64,000 nucleotides of DNA from Streptomyces sp. SLBN-118 (GTDB taxonomy: Bacteria > Actinomycetota > Actinomycetes > Streptomycetales > Streptomycetaceae): positions 744,001 to 808,000 of the forward strand of contig NZ_VFNP01000001.1 of NCBI RefSeq assembly GCF_006715635.1, read 5' to 3'. Below the pieces are notes generated by a model that was not told the origin of the DNA, ran no database searches, and worked only from the letters and a program-made list of their open reading frames with translations. Positions 23,947 to 33,419 of this stretch are shown in pieces. The translations under genes were made by a program, and so were the position numbers. The first letter of the stretch is position 1; every line of letters starts with the position of its first letter.

Positions 23947-26862
23947 GTGGCAACGGCGGCGTACCGCCCTGCGCCGGTCGGGCGGGTGGAGCTCCTCGCC
24001 CGGCTCGAACGGGTCCTCAACAGCCGGGGGCGCGCCCTGCTCACCGGCCCTGCCGGGGTCGGTAAGACGGAAGTCGCTCTGGCCACCGCCGCGCGTGCTG
24101 AGTCACGCGGCGAACGGGTGCTCTGGCTCGCCACGCTCCCCGCCGACCGGGACATACCCGGCGCCGCGGCCGCAGCCCTCGTCGCCTCCATCACCGCAAG
24201 CGTGTCCTGGCCCGTGCCAGGGACGCCCGGCGGGCCCGGAGCTCCCGCCGGTCCGGGCGGCTTCGACATGCTCGAAGAGCTGCCAGGTCCGCAGCGGAAC
24301 GCCGTCGCCATGCTGTGCCGCGAAGCACCGATCCCGGAGGACGGCTGGGATCCCATCGCGCTTCGGCTGGCACTCGCCCAGATCCTGCGGACCCTTGCCG
24401 CGCGCGGTCCCGTCCTGCTCGTCGTGGACGGTGTCCAGCGCATCGACGCCGACAGCGCCGACCTGCTGCGCTTCGCCCTCCATCTGGCCCCGGCCGGGCT
24501 GCGGGTCATCGCCGTGGAGACCCCGGCCGCATACGGCTCCGACCCGGCCGGCACCGATGTGCCGCAACCGGACGGGGCGGACCCGGAGCCCCTCTGGGTG
24601 CCCTCCGAGGCCGATGTGCTGTTCGTGCCGCCGCTGCACGCCGACGAGATCGCCGAACTCCTCGTCCACCACCGGCTGCCGTCCCGGATGGCCGGGCGCA
24701 TCCACAGGGCGAGCGGCGGCAATCCGCGGCTCGCGCTCGCCGTCGGCCGTTCCCTCGCCGACGCGCGGACGCCGGTGCACCACGCCGAGGCGCTGTCCCT
24801 GTCCGGCCGTGCGCGCGATCTCGCCCGGCAGCTGCTGGGCGCCGCCTCCCCGGCCGTACGCCGCACGCTCCTGCTGTCCGCTCTGGCGCTGCGGCCGACG
24901 GCGTCCCTGATCCGCCGCGCGGGCCGCCTCACCGCGGAGGCCGACCTCGCGGCCGCCGAGCGGGCCAACCTGATCTCCCTCAAGGAGGACGGCACGGTCG
25001 CCTTCACCGCCGGCGTGCTGCCCTCCACTCTGGTGCACGACGCCTGCTGGACCGAGCGCAGCGACGGTCACTCCGCGCTCGCGCGCGTCGTGGACGACCC
25101 CGTCGAGGCAGTACGGCACCGGGCTCTGGCCACCGACGTCCCCGACGAGGATCTTGCGGCACAGGTCGCGGCGGCGGCCGAGACCGCACGCCGCCGCGGC
25201 AACAGCGCGCTGGCGGCCGAACTCGCCATGCTCGCGGCCGAGTCCACCCCCGTCGGGCTCGGTGCGCAGCGGATCACGCGGCTTGTCGACGCGGCCGAGG
25301 AGGCGGCCCGCGCTGCCCGCGCCGATCTGGCGATGCGGGCCGCGACCGATCTCCTCGCCCGCGACGCCGCGCCCGCCGACCGGGTCCGCGCGCGGCTCGC
25401 GGTGCTGGACACGGCAGGGCAGGGCCTGAGCGACCTCGACGAGATCTACGTACACGCGATGGAGGACTCCGAGGGCGACACGGCGCTGCGGGCGGCCGTG
25501 CAGCTGCGGCTGGCGGTGAAGTACGTCCTGGCGGACGGCGATCCCGTACGCTCCCGGGCCGCCGCCGTTGAGTCCGCCGCGCTGGCCGGATCGGTGGGCG
25601 ACCGCAAGACGGCGGCCAGGGCGCTGACGGTGCGGGCCCGGATGGAACGGGTCCTCGGCGCACCGGACGCGGAGCGGATTCTCGCGGAGGCGCGAGCCCT
25701 GGAGGTGTTCGAGCGCCCGCTCGGTATCCGTAACACGGCACAGATTCTGACGATCCGTCATGCTCTCTTCGACGACCGTCTCGCTGACGCCCGCGACCAG
25801 CTCAACGCCTTGCTGCCGCTGGTGGAGCGCCGTGGCCCGGTGGAGGACGCCATCGAGCTGTTCCACACGCTCGCGGCGGTCGAGGCCCGGCAGGGGCAGT
25901 GCGCGGCAGCGCTCGCGCACGCCGGAAAGGCCCTCGCGCTGACCCTGGAGGCCGGTCTCTCGCCCGGCCCCGCCTGGTACACGCTCGCTCTCGCCGAGAC
26001 GGCGGGCGGCAGCTTCGCCCGCGCGGCCAGCTATGCCCGGCGCAGCGTCCAGGCATCCGAGGAGGAGTGCGATCACGTCTTTCTCTCCCGGAGTCTGTAC
26101 GCACTGGGCCGCGTTCAGCTCGTCGCCGGGGATGTGGGCAACGCTCTGGAGACGCTGCGCCGGGTCCAGGTCGCCGAGCACGCCCAGTCGACCGTCGACC
26201 CCTCCATGCTGCGCTGGCACGAGGAGCTGGCCGAGGCGCTGCTCGCGAACGACGCACCGGAGGAAGCCGCGAGCCTGCTCGCCGGTGTACGGCCGGTGGC
26301 CGAGCGCCTGGGCCGTACGACGGTCCTGCTCGGCTGCGACCGGGCGTACGCGCTGTACCTGGCGGCGAGCGGCAAAGCCGAGGAGGCGGCGTGCCTGCTG
26401 ACCCGGACCGCCGACCGCTTCGACACGGCGGGTCTGCCCTTGGAGCGCGGACGGGCACTCATCGCGCTCGCGCGGGTCGAGCGCCGTCGCCGACGGCGGT
26501 CGGCCGCCCAGAACGCGCTCCAGTCGGCGGCCGCGCTCTTCGAACGGGCAGGAGCAACCCCCTGGCTGGCGCTGGCGGCGGAGACAGTGTCGTCGCGGGC
26601 AACCGAACCCGACGCCGCCCGCGGCGGCGCACCCGCCTCCCTCACGGAGGCGGAACTGCGCCTCGCGCTGCTGGTCCGCGAGGGGGCCAGCAACCAGGAG
26701 GCGGCGGCCAAGCTGTATCTCAGCGTGAAGACGGTCGAGGCGCGTCTGACCCGCATCTACCAGAAGCTGGACGTCCGTTCGCGCGCGCAGCTGGCGATCG
26801 TCCTCAATGCCTGGCCGGGCCACTGGGCGGCGGAAACCACGGACGGCCCGGCGGGAGGCTGA
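23947..26862 (+). CDS. LAL-type LuxR transcriptional regulator (large ATP-binding)
   Basis: This has 971 residues from GTG 23947, with GGAAGG about 13 bp upstream. The N-terminal AAA/STAND-like ATPase has Walker A LTGPAGVGKTEV at 32-43 and Walker B VLLVVDGVQRID near 160. A long TPR-like helical middle follows. The C-terminal LuxR HTH is LTEAELRLALLVREGASNQE, then LSVKTVEARLTRIYQKLDV. LAL regulators activate secondary-metabolite or sugar-utilisation genes in response to unknown ligands. Neither neighbour is an obvious target. No TTA codon was seen. Confidence 0.9.
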   Translation: MATAAYRPAPVGRVELLARLERVLNSRGRALLTGPAGVGKTEVALATAARAESRGERVLWLATLPADRDIPGAAAAALVASITASVSWPVPGTPGGPGAPAGPGGFDMLEELPGPQRNAVAMLCREAPIPEDGWDPIALRLALAQILRTLAARGPVLLVVDGVQRIDADSADLLRFALHLAPAGLRVIAVETPAAYGSDPAGTDVPQPDGADPEPLWVPSEADVLFVPPLHADEIAELLVHHRLPSRMAGRIHRASGGNPRLALAVGRSLADARTPVHHAEALSLSGRARDLARQLLGAASPAVRRTLLLSALALRPTASLIRRAGRLTAEADLAAAERANLISLKEDGTVAFTAGVLPSTLVHDACWTERSDGHSALARVVDDPVEAVRHRALATDVPDEDLAAQVAAAAETARRRGNSALAAELAMLAAESTPVGLGAQRITRLVDAAEEAARAARADLAMRAATDLLARDAAPADRVRARLAVLDTAGQGLSDLDEIYVHAMEDSEGDTALRAAVQLRLAVKYVLADGDPVRSRAAAVESAALAGSVGDRKTAARALTVRARMERVLGAPDAERILAEARALEVFERPLGIRNTAQILTIRHALFDDRLADARDQLNALLPLVERRGPVEDAIELFHTLAAVEARQGQCAAALAHAGKALALTLEAGLSPGPAWYTLALAETAGGSFARAASYARRSVQASEEECDHVFLSRSLYALGRVQLVAGDVGNALETLRRVQVAEHAQSTVDPSMLRWHEELAEALLANDAPEEAASLLAGVRPVAERLGRTTVLLGCDRAYALYLAASGKAEEAACLLTRTADRFDTAGLPLERGRALIALARVERRRRRRSAAQNALQSAAALFERAGATPWLALAAETVSSRATEPDAARGGAPASLTEAELRLALLVREGASNQEAAAKLYLSVKTVEARLTRIYQKLDVRSRAQLAIVLNAWPGHWAAETTDGPAGG

Positions 26863-26898
26863 TCCCGCCGGGCCGGTCCACCCCTTGTCGACGAGGGG
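26845..26898. terminator. Bidirectional double hairpin between convergent genes
   Basis: GGCCCGGCGGGA at 26845-26856 pairs perfectly with 26863-26874, straddling the stop of the LAL gene. A second stem (CCCCTT / GAGGGG, 26881-26898) around GTCGAC ends exactly before the stop codon of the convergent lipoprotein gene. Together they should stop transcription from both sides. Confidence 0.7.
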
Positions 26899-28302
26899 TC
26901 AGACAAGGGCGCCCTTGCCCTGGGCCAGCGGCCACTCACGGTGCAACGCACCCAGGGGGATGCGGTGTTCGAAGATGGGCGTGCCGAAGATGGAGAGCTG
27001 CAGCTGCAGCCACCCTGCCAAGTCCACGCCGCCGTATATCTTCCAGGCTCCCACGACGGATCCGGGCGTCGCGGTGGCACTGACCTCTCCCCGTACATAC
27101 GGAGCGAGATCCGCGGTGACACCCGCCGCGCCGTACAGACCGACCGTCGCCTCGGCGCCGAGGGCGGCCTTCACCTGACCGGCCGCCGTTGCCTTCGCCT
27201 GTACCGGAGTACCTGTGATGTCAGAAGTGCTGACCGGCTTCCAGCCGCCCGCCTTCGTATAACTGCCGCCGATCCGGAAGCCGCCCTTGAGGTCCTGCTT
27301 GACCTCGACGGTGACGGTGCCGTCCGCGGCCACCTGGACATATGCCGTGAGGTCGAGGTTCACCACGACCGGCACGGGCCCGACCTGGATCACGGGATCG
27401 GCGTGCAGCTTGGCGAAGGGAATCCGCACCGGCTTGCCGCCCGCACTCGCCCTGCCCTTCAGCTCCCACCGGGACGTCCAGTCACCGGTGAGACCGAGGA
27501 AGGCGGAGTCCGGGGTGAAGGCGGAGGACCCGTCGTAGGAGAACTCGACCTCGGGGGCGAGCTGTACGAAGCCCGAGACCGACGCCCCGCCCGACACCGG
27601 GGCGCCCTCGGTGACCGGGAGCGGGACGGAGGCCCCGACATCGATCCGCAGGCTTCCCAGGGGCACCTTCGCGCCCTGGGGACCCACATGGATGTTCCCG
27701 GTCTTGGCCCAGGAGACCTTGACTCCCTTGACCAGCGGTTCGACGCCGACGCTCGCCGGGTCGACGGGGACGGTTCCCTCGGCCCTGTCGTCACCGAGCA
27801 GCGCGCCGAGCGTCGACGGCTCGGTCCTGACCTCGGTGCCCTTCTCGGTCTTTCCTGCCACGCCGGTGACCTTGGCGAGCAGCCCGTCGGGAGCGCCGGG
27901 CGCGGGCCCGCTGGCGATGATGTCACCGACGGCCGGGGCGTCCTCGGCCGGGGCGGTCTCCGAAGGGGAGGTGTCCGGGGAGGTCGTCGAAGGTGACTTC
28001 CCCGCCGTGGATATGACGGCACGTCGACTGCCGCGGTCGTACGAGGCGACCTTGAGCGGTGACTTCTTCGCGCCGCCCGCGCCCGAGCGGGCGACGGCGG
28101 TCGGCTTCCCCTCGGGTGCCGCGGCGACGGGGAGCTGCCGCGAGGGGCCGGGGTCGGGAGTCAGGGTGACGGTGGGAGTCGGCCCATCTGCCGCGGCCGC
28201 GGCGGGGGACGATTCCCCGGTACCGGCCGAACACCCGGAGGCGAACAGGGAAATGGTGGCCAGGGCAGCCAACAAGGCATGTCTGGCGGACAGCTTACGC
28301 AC
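26899..28302 (-). CDS. Large lipoprotein of unknown function
   Basis: This has 467 residues from GTG 28302 with GAGGA 7 bp upstream. The signal peptide RKLSARHALLAALATISLF ends in the lipobox ASGC, so it should be lipidated at the cell surface. A disordered Ala/Pro/Thr/Ser-rich segment (about 25-150) is followed by a beta-rich domain rich in Gly and Val, with repeated motifs such as VPLGSLRIDVGASVPLPV and VEVKQDLKGGFRIGGSY. I do not recognise the domain. The content resembles surface beta-structured adhesins or carbohydrate-binding proteins. It is monocistronic. Confidence 0.8.
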   Translation of the reverse strand: MRKLSARHALLAALATISLFASGCSAGTGESSPAAAAADGPTPTVTLTPDPGPSRQLPVAAAPEGKPTAVARSGAGGAKKSPLKVASYDRGSRRAVISTAGKSPSTTSPDTSPSETAPAEDAPAVGDIIASGPAPGAPDGLLAKVTGVAGKTEKGTEVRTEPSTLGALLGDDRAEGTVPVDPASVGVEPLVKGVKVSWAKTGNIHVGPQGAKVPLGSLRIDVGASVPLPVTEGAPVSGGASVSGFVQLAPEVEFSYDGSSAFTPDSAFLGLTGDWTSRWELKGRASAGGKPVRIPFAKLHADPVIQVGPVPVVVNLDLTAYVQVAADGTVTVEVKQDLKGGFRIGGSYTKAGGWKPVSTSDITGTPVQAKATAAGQVKAALGAEATVGLYGAAGVTADLAPYVRGEVSATATPGSVVGAWKIYGGVDLAGWLQLQLSIFGTPIFEHRIPLGALHREWPLAQGKGALV

Positions 28303-28736
28303 GTGGGAATCCTCGGAGCGTGTGTTGGGGGATACGCGCAACAGGAAGGGACTCGCGAGTACCCGCGAGTAACAACCCGCCTGACGATCCCACACACATC
28401 GCGGCCGAAGCGAATCTTCACCGGAGGCCCGGGAATGAACTCCGTCACATTGTCAACGCGCAGCCCTGCCAGGCCACTTCGGGCCTCAGCCGGGCAGGCG
28501 ATCCCGCCCGATCCAGCGGATCGAGCGGGATCTCGTCAGGGATCAGACGGACTCGAGCGCGGTCACACGGACGGTGAACACCTCACGGCCGTCCTGCCGG
28601 CCCGCGACGTCGGTACTCATCGGTCCACCCGCGTGGCGACCAGCGGGGACACCTCGATCATGCAGGGCGCGCCGAGTTCGACATAGCGAATCGGGTTCGG
28701 TCAGCGAATCGGACACACGGTTCGCCGCCCGGACGG
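28303..28736. other. Intergenic region between lipoprotein and coxG genes
   Basis: No gene is convincing in this 434-bp stretch. It should hold the lipoprotein promoter on the minus strand. TTGACA occurs there (minus strand, about 28459-28464), but no -10 hexamer lies at the right distance. A direct repeat GCGAATCGG occurs twice near 28685-28710. No strong terminator for the cox operon was found. Confidence 0.4.
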
Positions 28737-29399
28737 TCAGCGCTTCCTGCGGATGAGGACGACGGCCAGTACCGCGAGGGCCACCGCGAGAAGAACTCCC
28801 GCCGCACGCTTGGCTACCGGGAAGCCCGCCGTACGCAGGAGATCGATCGGCTCGGCCTCATGGCTTCCGGCGCCCGCGACCTCGGCAGCGGGTCCGCCGT
28901 CGATCTCGGCAGCGGCTTTCTGCGGTGCCTCGGCAGGCACGCCCGCGGCCGGTTCGGGTCCGGCCAGCTGCTGGGCCAGGCAGTCGGCGAACCGGCCGAT
29001 GAGCTTGTCGCCGACTTCGGCCATGACCCCGCGGCCGAACTGGGCCGGCCGTCCGGTGATCGTCAGATCCGTCACGACCACGACCGCCGTCTGTCCGTCG
29101 CGATCTGCCAGCGTTCCGGTCACCGTGGCGTTCGCCGTGCCCTGTCCGCGTACTTCCTTGCCCTTGGCAGCGAGAACGATCCGGTGCGACGACTCGTCCT
29201 TCTCCCGGAAGGTCGCGGTGCCCCGGTAGGTCACGGTAATGGGGCCGACGCGCACTTTCACGCCTCCCTCGATGGTCTCGCCGTCGAAGCCGTCGACGGA
29301 GGCGCCGGGCATGCAGGGGGCAATGCGCTCGATGTCGAGGAGCACCCGCCATGCCTCATCGACCGGTACAGGGACGGTGAACGAGTGCTGCAGTTCCAT
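28737..29399 (-). CDS. coxG: CoxG-like SRPBCC protein with C-terminal membrane anchor
   Basis: This has 220 residues. Residues 1-150 are the CoxG family SRPBCC fold: LQHSFTVPVPVDEAWRVLLD, APCMPGASV, and RGTATFREKD. A Pro/Ala-rich linker follows, and the last 25 residues are a transmembrane helix ending in VLAVVLIRRKR, placing the soluble domain in the cytoplasm at the membrane. In CO dehydrogenase operons CoxG is thought to recruit the molybdoenzyme to the membrane for electron transfer. It is the last gene of the operon, 10 bp after the XdhC-like gene. Confidence 0.85.
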   Translation of the reverse strand: MELQHSFTVPVPVDEAWRVLLDIERIAPCMPGASVDGFDGETIEGGVKVRVGPITVTYRGTATFREKDESSHRIVLAAKGKEVRGQGTANATVTGTLADRDGQTAVVVVTDLTITGRPAQFGRGVMAEVGDKLIGRFADCLAQQLAGPEPAAGVPAEAPQKAAAEIDGGPAAEVAGAGSHEAEPIDLLRTAGFPVAKRAAGVLLAVALAVLAVVLIRRKR

Positions 29400-29409
29400 G
29401 GTCTGCTCC

Positions 29410-30522
29410 TCACACCGGCTTCAGATGCGGATGATGGATCGCTCCTGCCGTGTCCGCGAGAGGGGTGCAACTGCCGCCCCAGCGCAGCGCCACGATCTCC
29501 GCCGCGATGGAGACCGCCACCTCCTCGGGCGTACGGGCACCGAGATCGAGGCCGATGGGGGAGCGCAGCCGCGCCAGTTCCGCCTCGTCCAGTCCCTTCT
29601 CCCGCAGCCGCTTCATGCGGTCGTCGTGGGTGCGGCGGCTGCCCATCACTCCGATGTAGGCGGCCGGGGAGCGCAGCGCCACTTCGAGCAGCGGGACATC
29701 GAACTTCGGATCATGGGTGAGCACACACATCACGGTCCGGTCGTCCACCTCGGTTCCGCTCAGATACCGGTGCGGCCAGTCCACGACCACCTCGGCCCCC
29801 TCCGGGAACCTGCGGGGGTCGGCGAAGGCCGGGCGCGCGTCGCACACGGTGACCCGGTAGCCGAGGAACGCGCCGATCCGGGCGACCGCGGCGGCGAAGT
29901 CGATCGCGCCGAAGACCAGCATCCGCGGTGGCGGGGCGAAGGAGTTCAGGAACACGGTGACATCGTCCTCGCGCCGCTCCCCGTGCGGGCCGTAGTGCCG
30001 CAGCCCGGTCGCACCCAGCGCCAGCTCCCCGCGCGCGTCCGCGGTGACGGCCGCGTCCAGGCCCTCCGACCCGAGCGAGCCGGACACCGCGTCAGGCCAC
30101 ACGGCAAGGGCGGCCCCGCGCAGGGCCGGACCGTCGGTCACGGTCGCCACCACCACCGGGCGGTGCTCGGCGACCGATGCCGCGACCTGCCCGAACGAAG
30201 TGTCCGCTGCGGGCGACACGGAGCGTACGAGAAGGGTGATTTCCCCGCCGCAGGTGAGGCCGACGGCAAACGCGTCCTCGTCGCTGTAGCCGAAGGTCTG
30301 CAGCTGTGCCTCACCGGTCTCGACGACCTCCTGCGCCAGCTCGAAGACCGCTCCCTCCACGCAGCCGCCGGAGACACTGCCCACGACCTGGTCGTCCGGG
30401 CCCACCGCCATCGCGGCTCCCGGACCGCGTGGCGCACTGCGGCTCACCGCGACAACGGTGGCGAGCCCGAAGGGCGTTCCTGACGCGTACCACCGGCTGA
30501 GCACAGGGAGAATCTCACGCAT
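29410..30522 (-). CDS. XdhC/CoxI family molybdoenzyme maturation factor
   Basis: This has 370 residues from ATG 30522. GAGAGG upstream favours this over GTG 30531. The XdhC N-terminal domain has PFGLATVVAVSRSAPRGPGA and the conserved SVSGGCVEGAV. The C-terminal Rossmann domain has MLVFGAIDFAAAVARIGAFLGY, then YIGVMGSRRTHDDRM and GLDLGARTPEEVAVSI. XdhC-type proteins bind the molybdenum cofactor, promote its sulfuration and insert it into xanthine-dehydrogenase-family enzymes. The start overlaps the end of the VWA gene. The function follows directly from its place in the cox operon. Confidence 0.88.
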   Translation of the reverse strand: MREILPVLSRWYASGTPFGLATVVAVSRSAPRGPGAAMAVGPDDQVVGSVSGGCVEGAVFELAQEVVETGEAQLQTFGYSDEDAFAVGLTCGGEITLLVRSVSPAADTSFGQVAASVAEHRPVVVATVTDGPALRGAALAVWPDAVSGSLGSEGLDAAVTADARGELALGATGLRHYGPHGERREDDVTVFLNSFAPPPRMLVFGAIDFAAAVARIGAFLGYRVTVCDARPAFADPRRFPEGAEVVVDWPHRYLSGTEVDDRTVMCVLTHDPKFDVPLLEVALRSPAAYIGVMGSRRTHDDRMKRLREKGLDEAELARLRSPIGLDLGARTPEEVAVSIAAEIVALRWGGSCTPLADTAGAIHHPHLKPV

Positions 30523-31684
30523 CGCTCGCACCTCTCACCACGGCCGCCAGCCGCTCCAGAGCCGCCAGGCTGTGTCCCTCGACGAAGGCGTCCACGCTGG
30601 GCAGCGCGGCCGCCATCCCGGCCGCGAGCGGGGCGTATCCCGGACGTGCCTTGCGCGGGTTGGCCCACACCACGCGGTGCGCCAGTCGGTGCAGCCGCCG
30701 CATCTGGGCCGCGAGGAGTTCCGGATCGCCGCGCTCCCATCCGTCGGAGAGCACCACGACCACCGCTCCGCGGGCCATGCCCCGCTGTCCCCAGCGGTCG
30801 AGGAAGGCGCGGAGCATCTCGCCCAGCTGCGTGCCGCCGCTCCTGTCGGGCACCGCGGAGGCGACGGCTGCCAGCGCCGCGTCCGGATCGCGGTGCGCCA
30901 TCTCACGGGTCACGCGTGTCAGCCGCGTGCCGATCGTGAACACCTCGGTCCGGGTACGGGTGGTGACCGATGCCCTCGCAGCGGCGTGCGCGAAGCGGAG
31001 CAGGGCGCTCGCGTACGGGTCCATCGAGCCGCTGACGTCCAGCAGCAGCACAACCGGGCGGGGCTTGGTGACGGGGGCCCGGAAACGCAGCCGGGCCGGT
31101 TCACCGCCGCGGTGCAGCAATTCCCGTACGGTGCGTCGCGGATCGACGCCGCCGCGCCGGGCCGGGAGCAGACGCGGGGTGCGGCGCGGCTCACCACGCA
31201 GGGCGAACGCCGCCATAAGCCGCCGCAGTTGGGCACGCTCGGCCTCGGACAGGTCGGCCATGTCCCGGTGGCGCAGGACCTCGGCGGAACTCGCGAGAGT
31301 GGCGGCGGGCGAGGCCGGACCGTCGTCTTCCTCCCCTCCCGCAGTCATGGCGGCCTCGGCGGTCACCACGTGCAGCGCGGGCTTGGGCTCCGGGGCTCTG
31401 TGCGTGCGATCACCGAGGGGCCGCTTCTGGGTGAAGTAGGCGGCGAAGACGCGGTCGTAGCGTTCGAGGTCGTCCTGGCTGCCGCAGAGGGTGAGCCGGC
31501 CGGCCCAGTAGACGTCAAAGCGCCGCTCGGACCCGAGGAGCGCGAGCGCGGCCAGGAAACTCTGCACCCGGTCCGGTCCCGCGGCGACGTGAGCCGCGCG
31601 CAGCGCACGGGCGAATCCGACGAGGACCGCGGTCGCGTCCACCGCCGGTGCTGGGGACAGGGGCGTACGGGGCACGGTGCTCAC
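30515..31684 (-). CDS. coxE: CoxE-like VWA-domain protein
   Basis: This has 389 residues from GTG 31684, overlapping the MoxR stop (GTGA). The N-terminal half is helical (LVGFARALRAAHVAAGPDRV) and contains the RELLHRGGEP segment of the family. The C-terminal VWA domain has a MIDAS motif LLLDVSGSMDPY and later GGTQLGEML and VVVLSDGWERGDP. CoxE pairs with the MoxR-type AAA+ protein CoxD and is needed to build the copper/sulfur-modified or sulfurated active site of CoxL-type enzymes. No secretion signal is present. Confidence 0.88.
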   Translation of the reverse strand: MSTVPRTPLSPAPAVDATAVLVGFARALRAAHVAAGPDRVQSFLAALALLGSERRFDVYWAGRLTLCGSQDDLERYDRVFAAYFTQKRPLGDRTHRAPEPKPALHVVTAEAAMTAGGEEDDGPASPAATLASSAEVLRHRDMADLSEAERAQLRRLMAAFALRGEPRRTPRLLPARRGGVDPRRTVRELLHRGGEPARLRFRAPVTKPRPVVLLLDVSGSMDPYASALLRFAHAAARASVTTRTRTEVFTIGTRLTRVTREMAHRDPDAALAAVASAVPDRSGGTQLGEMLRAFLDRWGQRGMARGAVVVVLSDGWERGDPELLAAQMRRLHRLAHRVVWANPRKARPGYAPLAAGMAAALPSVDAFVEGHSLAALERLAAVVRGASDA

Positions 31685-32565
31685 GCTCCCCGTGCCGCGA
31701 GGAGCGCGGACAGGTCCAGGGAACGGGCCCGTTCGGCGTCCTCGCGGTACTTGAGGACCGATCCGAGCGTGGCGAGCGCCAGCTCCGCGTCGAGCTCGGT
31801 CGCGCCGAGTGCGTCCAGGGCCTCCGCCCAGTCGATGGTCTCGGCCACCCCGGGCGGCTTGAGCAGCTCCTTGGTGCGCAGGGTCTGTACGACGGCGGTG
31901 ACCTGTGCGGCCAGGCGCTCGGTCACCTGCGGCTGGCGTCTGCGGACGATCGCCAGTTCGCGGTCGAAACCGGGGTGGTCGAACCAGTGGTACAGGCAGC
32001 GCCGTTTCAGGGCGTCGTGGACCTCGCGCGTACGGTTGGAGGTGAGGACCACCACCGGCGGTGACGCCGCGCGCAGGGTGCCCAGTTCGGGAACGGTCAC
32101 GCTGTACTCGGACAGAAGCTCCAGAAGGAAAGCCTCGAACTCGTCGTCGGCCCGGTCGACTTCGTCGACGAGCAGGACCGACGGCTGCGTCTGAAGCGCC
32201 TGCAGAAGCGGGCGCGCGATGAGGAACCGCCTGCTGTAGAGCTCGCTCTCCAAACGCTCCGCGTCGGTGACCCCGGCGGCTTCGGCGGCCCGCAGGTGCA
32301 GCAGCTGGCGCGGGAAGTCCCAGTCGTACAGGGCCTGCGACGCGTCGATGCCCTCGTAGCACTGCAGGCGGATCAGGGGCGCTTCGAGCACCTGGGCGAG
32401 GGCGGACGCGAGTGCGGTCTTGCCCGTGCCCGCGTCGCCCTCGCAGAAGATCGGCCTGTGCAGTTCGAGGGCCAGGTAACAGGCGATGGCCAGACCGTCG
32501 TCGACGAGATAACCGGTCGTCTCCAGTCTCGTACGCAGCTCGTCGGGCCCGGCCGTCACCGTCAC
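31681..32565 (-). CDS. coxD: MoxR-type AAA+ ATPase (CoxD-like)
   Basis: This has 294 residues from GTG 32565, overlapping the end of coxM. Walker A is CEGDAGTGKTALASAL, the MoxR block is LIRLQCYEGIDASQALYDWD, Walker B is SVLLVDEVDRAD, and sensor 1 is VVVLTSNRTREVHDALKRRC. It acts with the adjacent VWA protein as a chaperone that matures the molybdenum hydroxylase. Codon use and spacing match the rest of the operon. Confidence 0.9.
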   Translation of the reverse strand: MTVTAGPDELRTRLETTGYLVDDGLAIACYLALELHRPIFCEGDAGTGKTALASALAQVLEAPLIRLQCYEGIDASQALYDWDFPRQLLHLRAAEAAGVTDAERLESELYSRRFLIARPLLQALQTQPSVLLVDEVDRADDEFEAFLLELLSEYSVTVPELGTLRAASPPVVVLTSNRTREVHDALKRRCLYHWFDHPGFDRELAIVRRRQPQVTERLAAQVTAVVQTLRTKELLKPPGVAETIDWAEALDALGATELDAELALATLGSVLKYREDAERARSLDLSALLAARGA

Positions 32566-33419
32566 TCCATCCCGGCCGCAGCCAGCACCGCCCGGCGGGT
32601 GAGCACCCGCGCCAGGTGTTCGCGGTACTCGGGCGACGCCGACAGGTCGGACGCCGGACGGGTGCCGTCCGCCGCCGATTCGGCTGCCCGCGCCACCGCG
32701 GCCGGGTCGGCGTCCGCACCGGCGAGCGCCTCCTCCGTGGCGGTCGCGCGCAAAGGGGTCGCGCCCATGTTGGTCAGCGCGACACGGGATTCGACGAGAT
32801 GGCCGTCGCCGCGCCGCACCATGGCGGCCACACCGACGATCGCCCAGGCCTGCGCGACCTGGTTGAACTTCTCGTAGTGGAAGCCCCAGTTGTCGCTCTT
32901 GGGCACCCGGACCTCCACCAGCAGCTCGTCCGGCCGCAGAGCGGTCTGCAGGTAGTCGGTGAAGAACTCGCGTGCCGGGACGGTGCGCCTGCCCTGGGGC
33001 CCCATGGCGACCATCTCGCCGTCGAGTGCGAGCAGCACGGCAGGCAGATCCCCCGCCGGGTCGGCGTGGGAGAGCGAGCCGCCGATGGTGCCCCGGTGGC
33101 GTACGGACGGGTCGGCGACGGTCTCGGTCGCGGCGGCCAGCAGCCCTGCGTGGCTGCGTACCAGCGGGTCGTGGATGACATGGTGGTGAGTCGTCATGGC
33201 TCCGATGACGAGAGCGTCGCCTTCTTCGCGGACACCGCGCAGCTCGGGGATCCTGCCGACGTCGACGAGCAGTTCGGGGAACGCGAGCCGCAGCCGCAGG
33301 ATGGGGATCAGGCTCTGGCCGCCGGCCAGAACCTTCGCCTCCTCGCCGCCGTCCACCAGGGCGCGGACCGCGTCGTCGACCGTCTGTGGCCGCGCGTAGT
33401 CGAATGCCGCGGAAATCAT
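32562..33419 (-). CDS. coxM: Molybdenum hydroxylase FAD-binding medium subunit
   Basis: This has 285 residues from ATG 33419, overlapping the large-subunit stop (ATGA). FAD motifs of the family are present: VLAGGQSLIPILRLRLA and HRGTIGGSLSHADPAGDLP. The CO_deh_flav_C domain follows from about residue 175. It carries electrons from the [2Fe-2S] clusters of the small subunit to the acceptor. Its order after the large subunit (S-L-M) differs from the M-S-L order of the classical CO dehydrogenase operon. Confidence 0.92.
   Translation of the reverse strand: MISAAFDYARPQTVDDAVRALVDGGEEAKVLAGGQSLIPILRLRLAFPELLVDVGRIPELRGVREEGDALVIGAMTTHHHVIHDPLVRSHAGLLAAATETVADPSVRHRGTIGGSLSHADPAGDLPAVLLALDGEMVAMGPQGRRTVPAREFFTDYLQTALRPDELLVEVRVPKSDNWGFHYEKFNQVAQAWAIVGVAAMVRRGDGHLVESRVALTNMGATPLRATATEEALAGADADPAAVARAAESAADGTRPASDLSASPEYREHLARVLTRRAVLAAAGME

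Noticed and set aside
24103..26823. 906-codon open frame on the minus strand opposite the LAL regulator gene
   Set aside because: Long antisense frames are expected in DNA of this GC content; the product has no domain and is rich in Arg/Gly/Pro, whereas the plus frame has clear ATPase and HTH motifs.
23947..26862. LAL regulator as part of the conflict system because it has a STAND-like ATPase
   Set aside because: It is separated by remnants, a subtilisin gene and strong terminators, and has a C-terminal LuxR HTH typical of transcription activators.
28459..28464. TTGACA on the minus strand as the -35 of the lipoprotein promoter
   Set aside because: No acceptable -10 hexamer lies 16-19 bp downstream.
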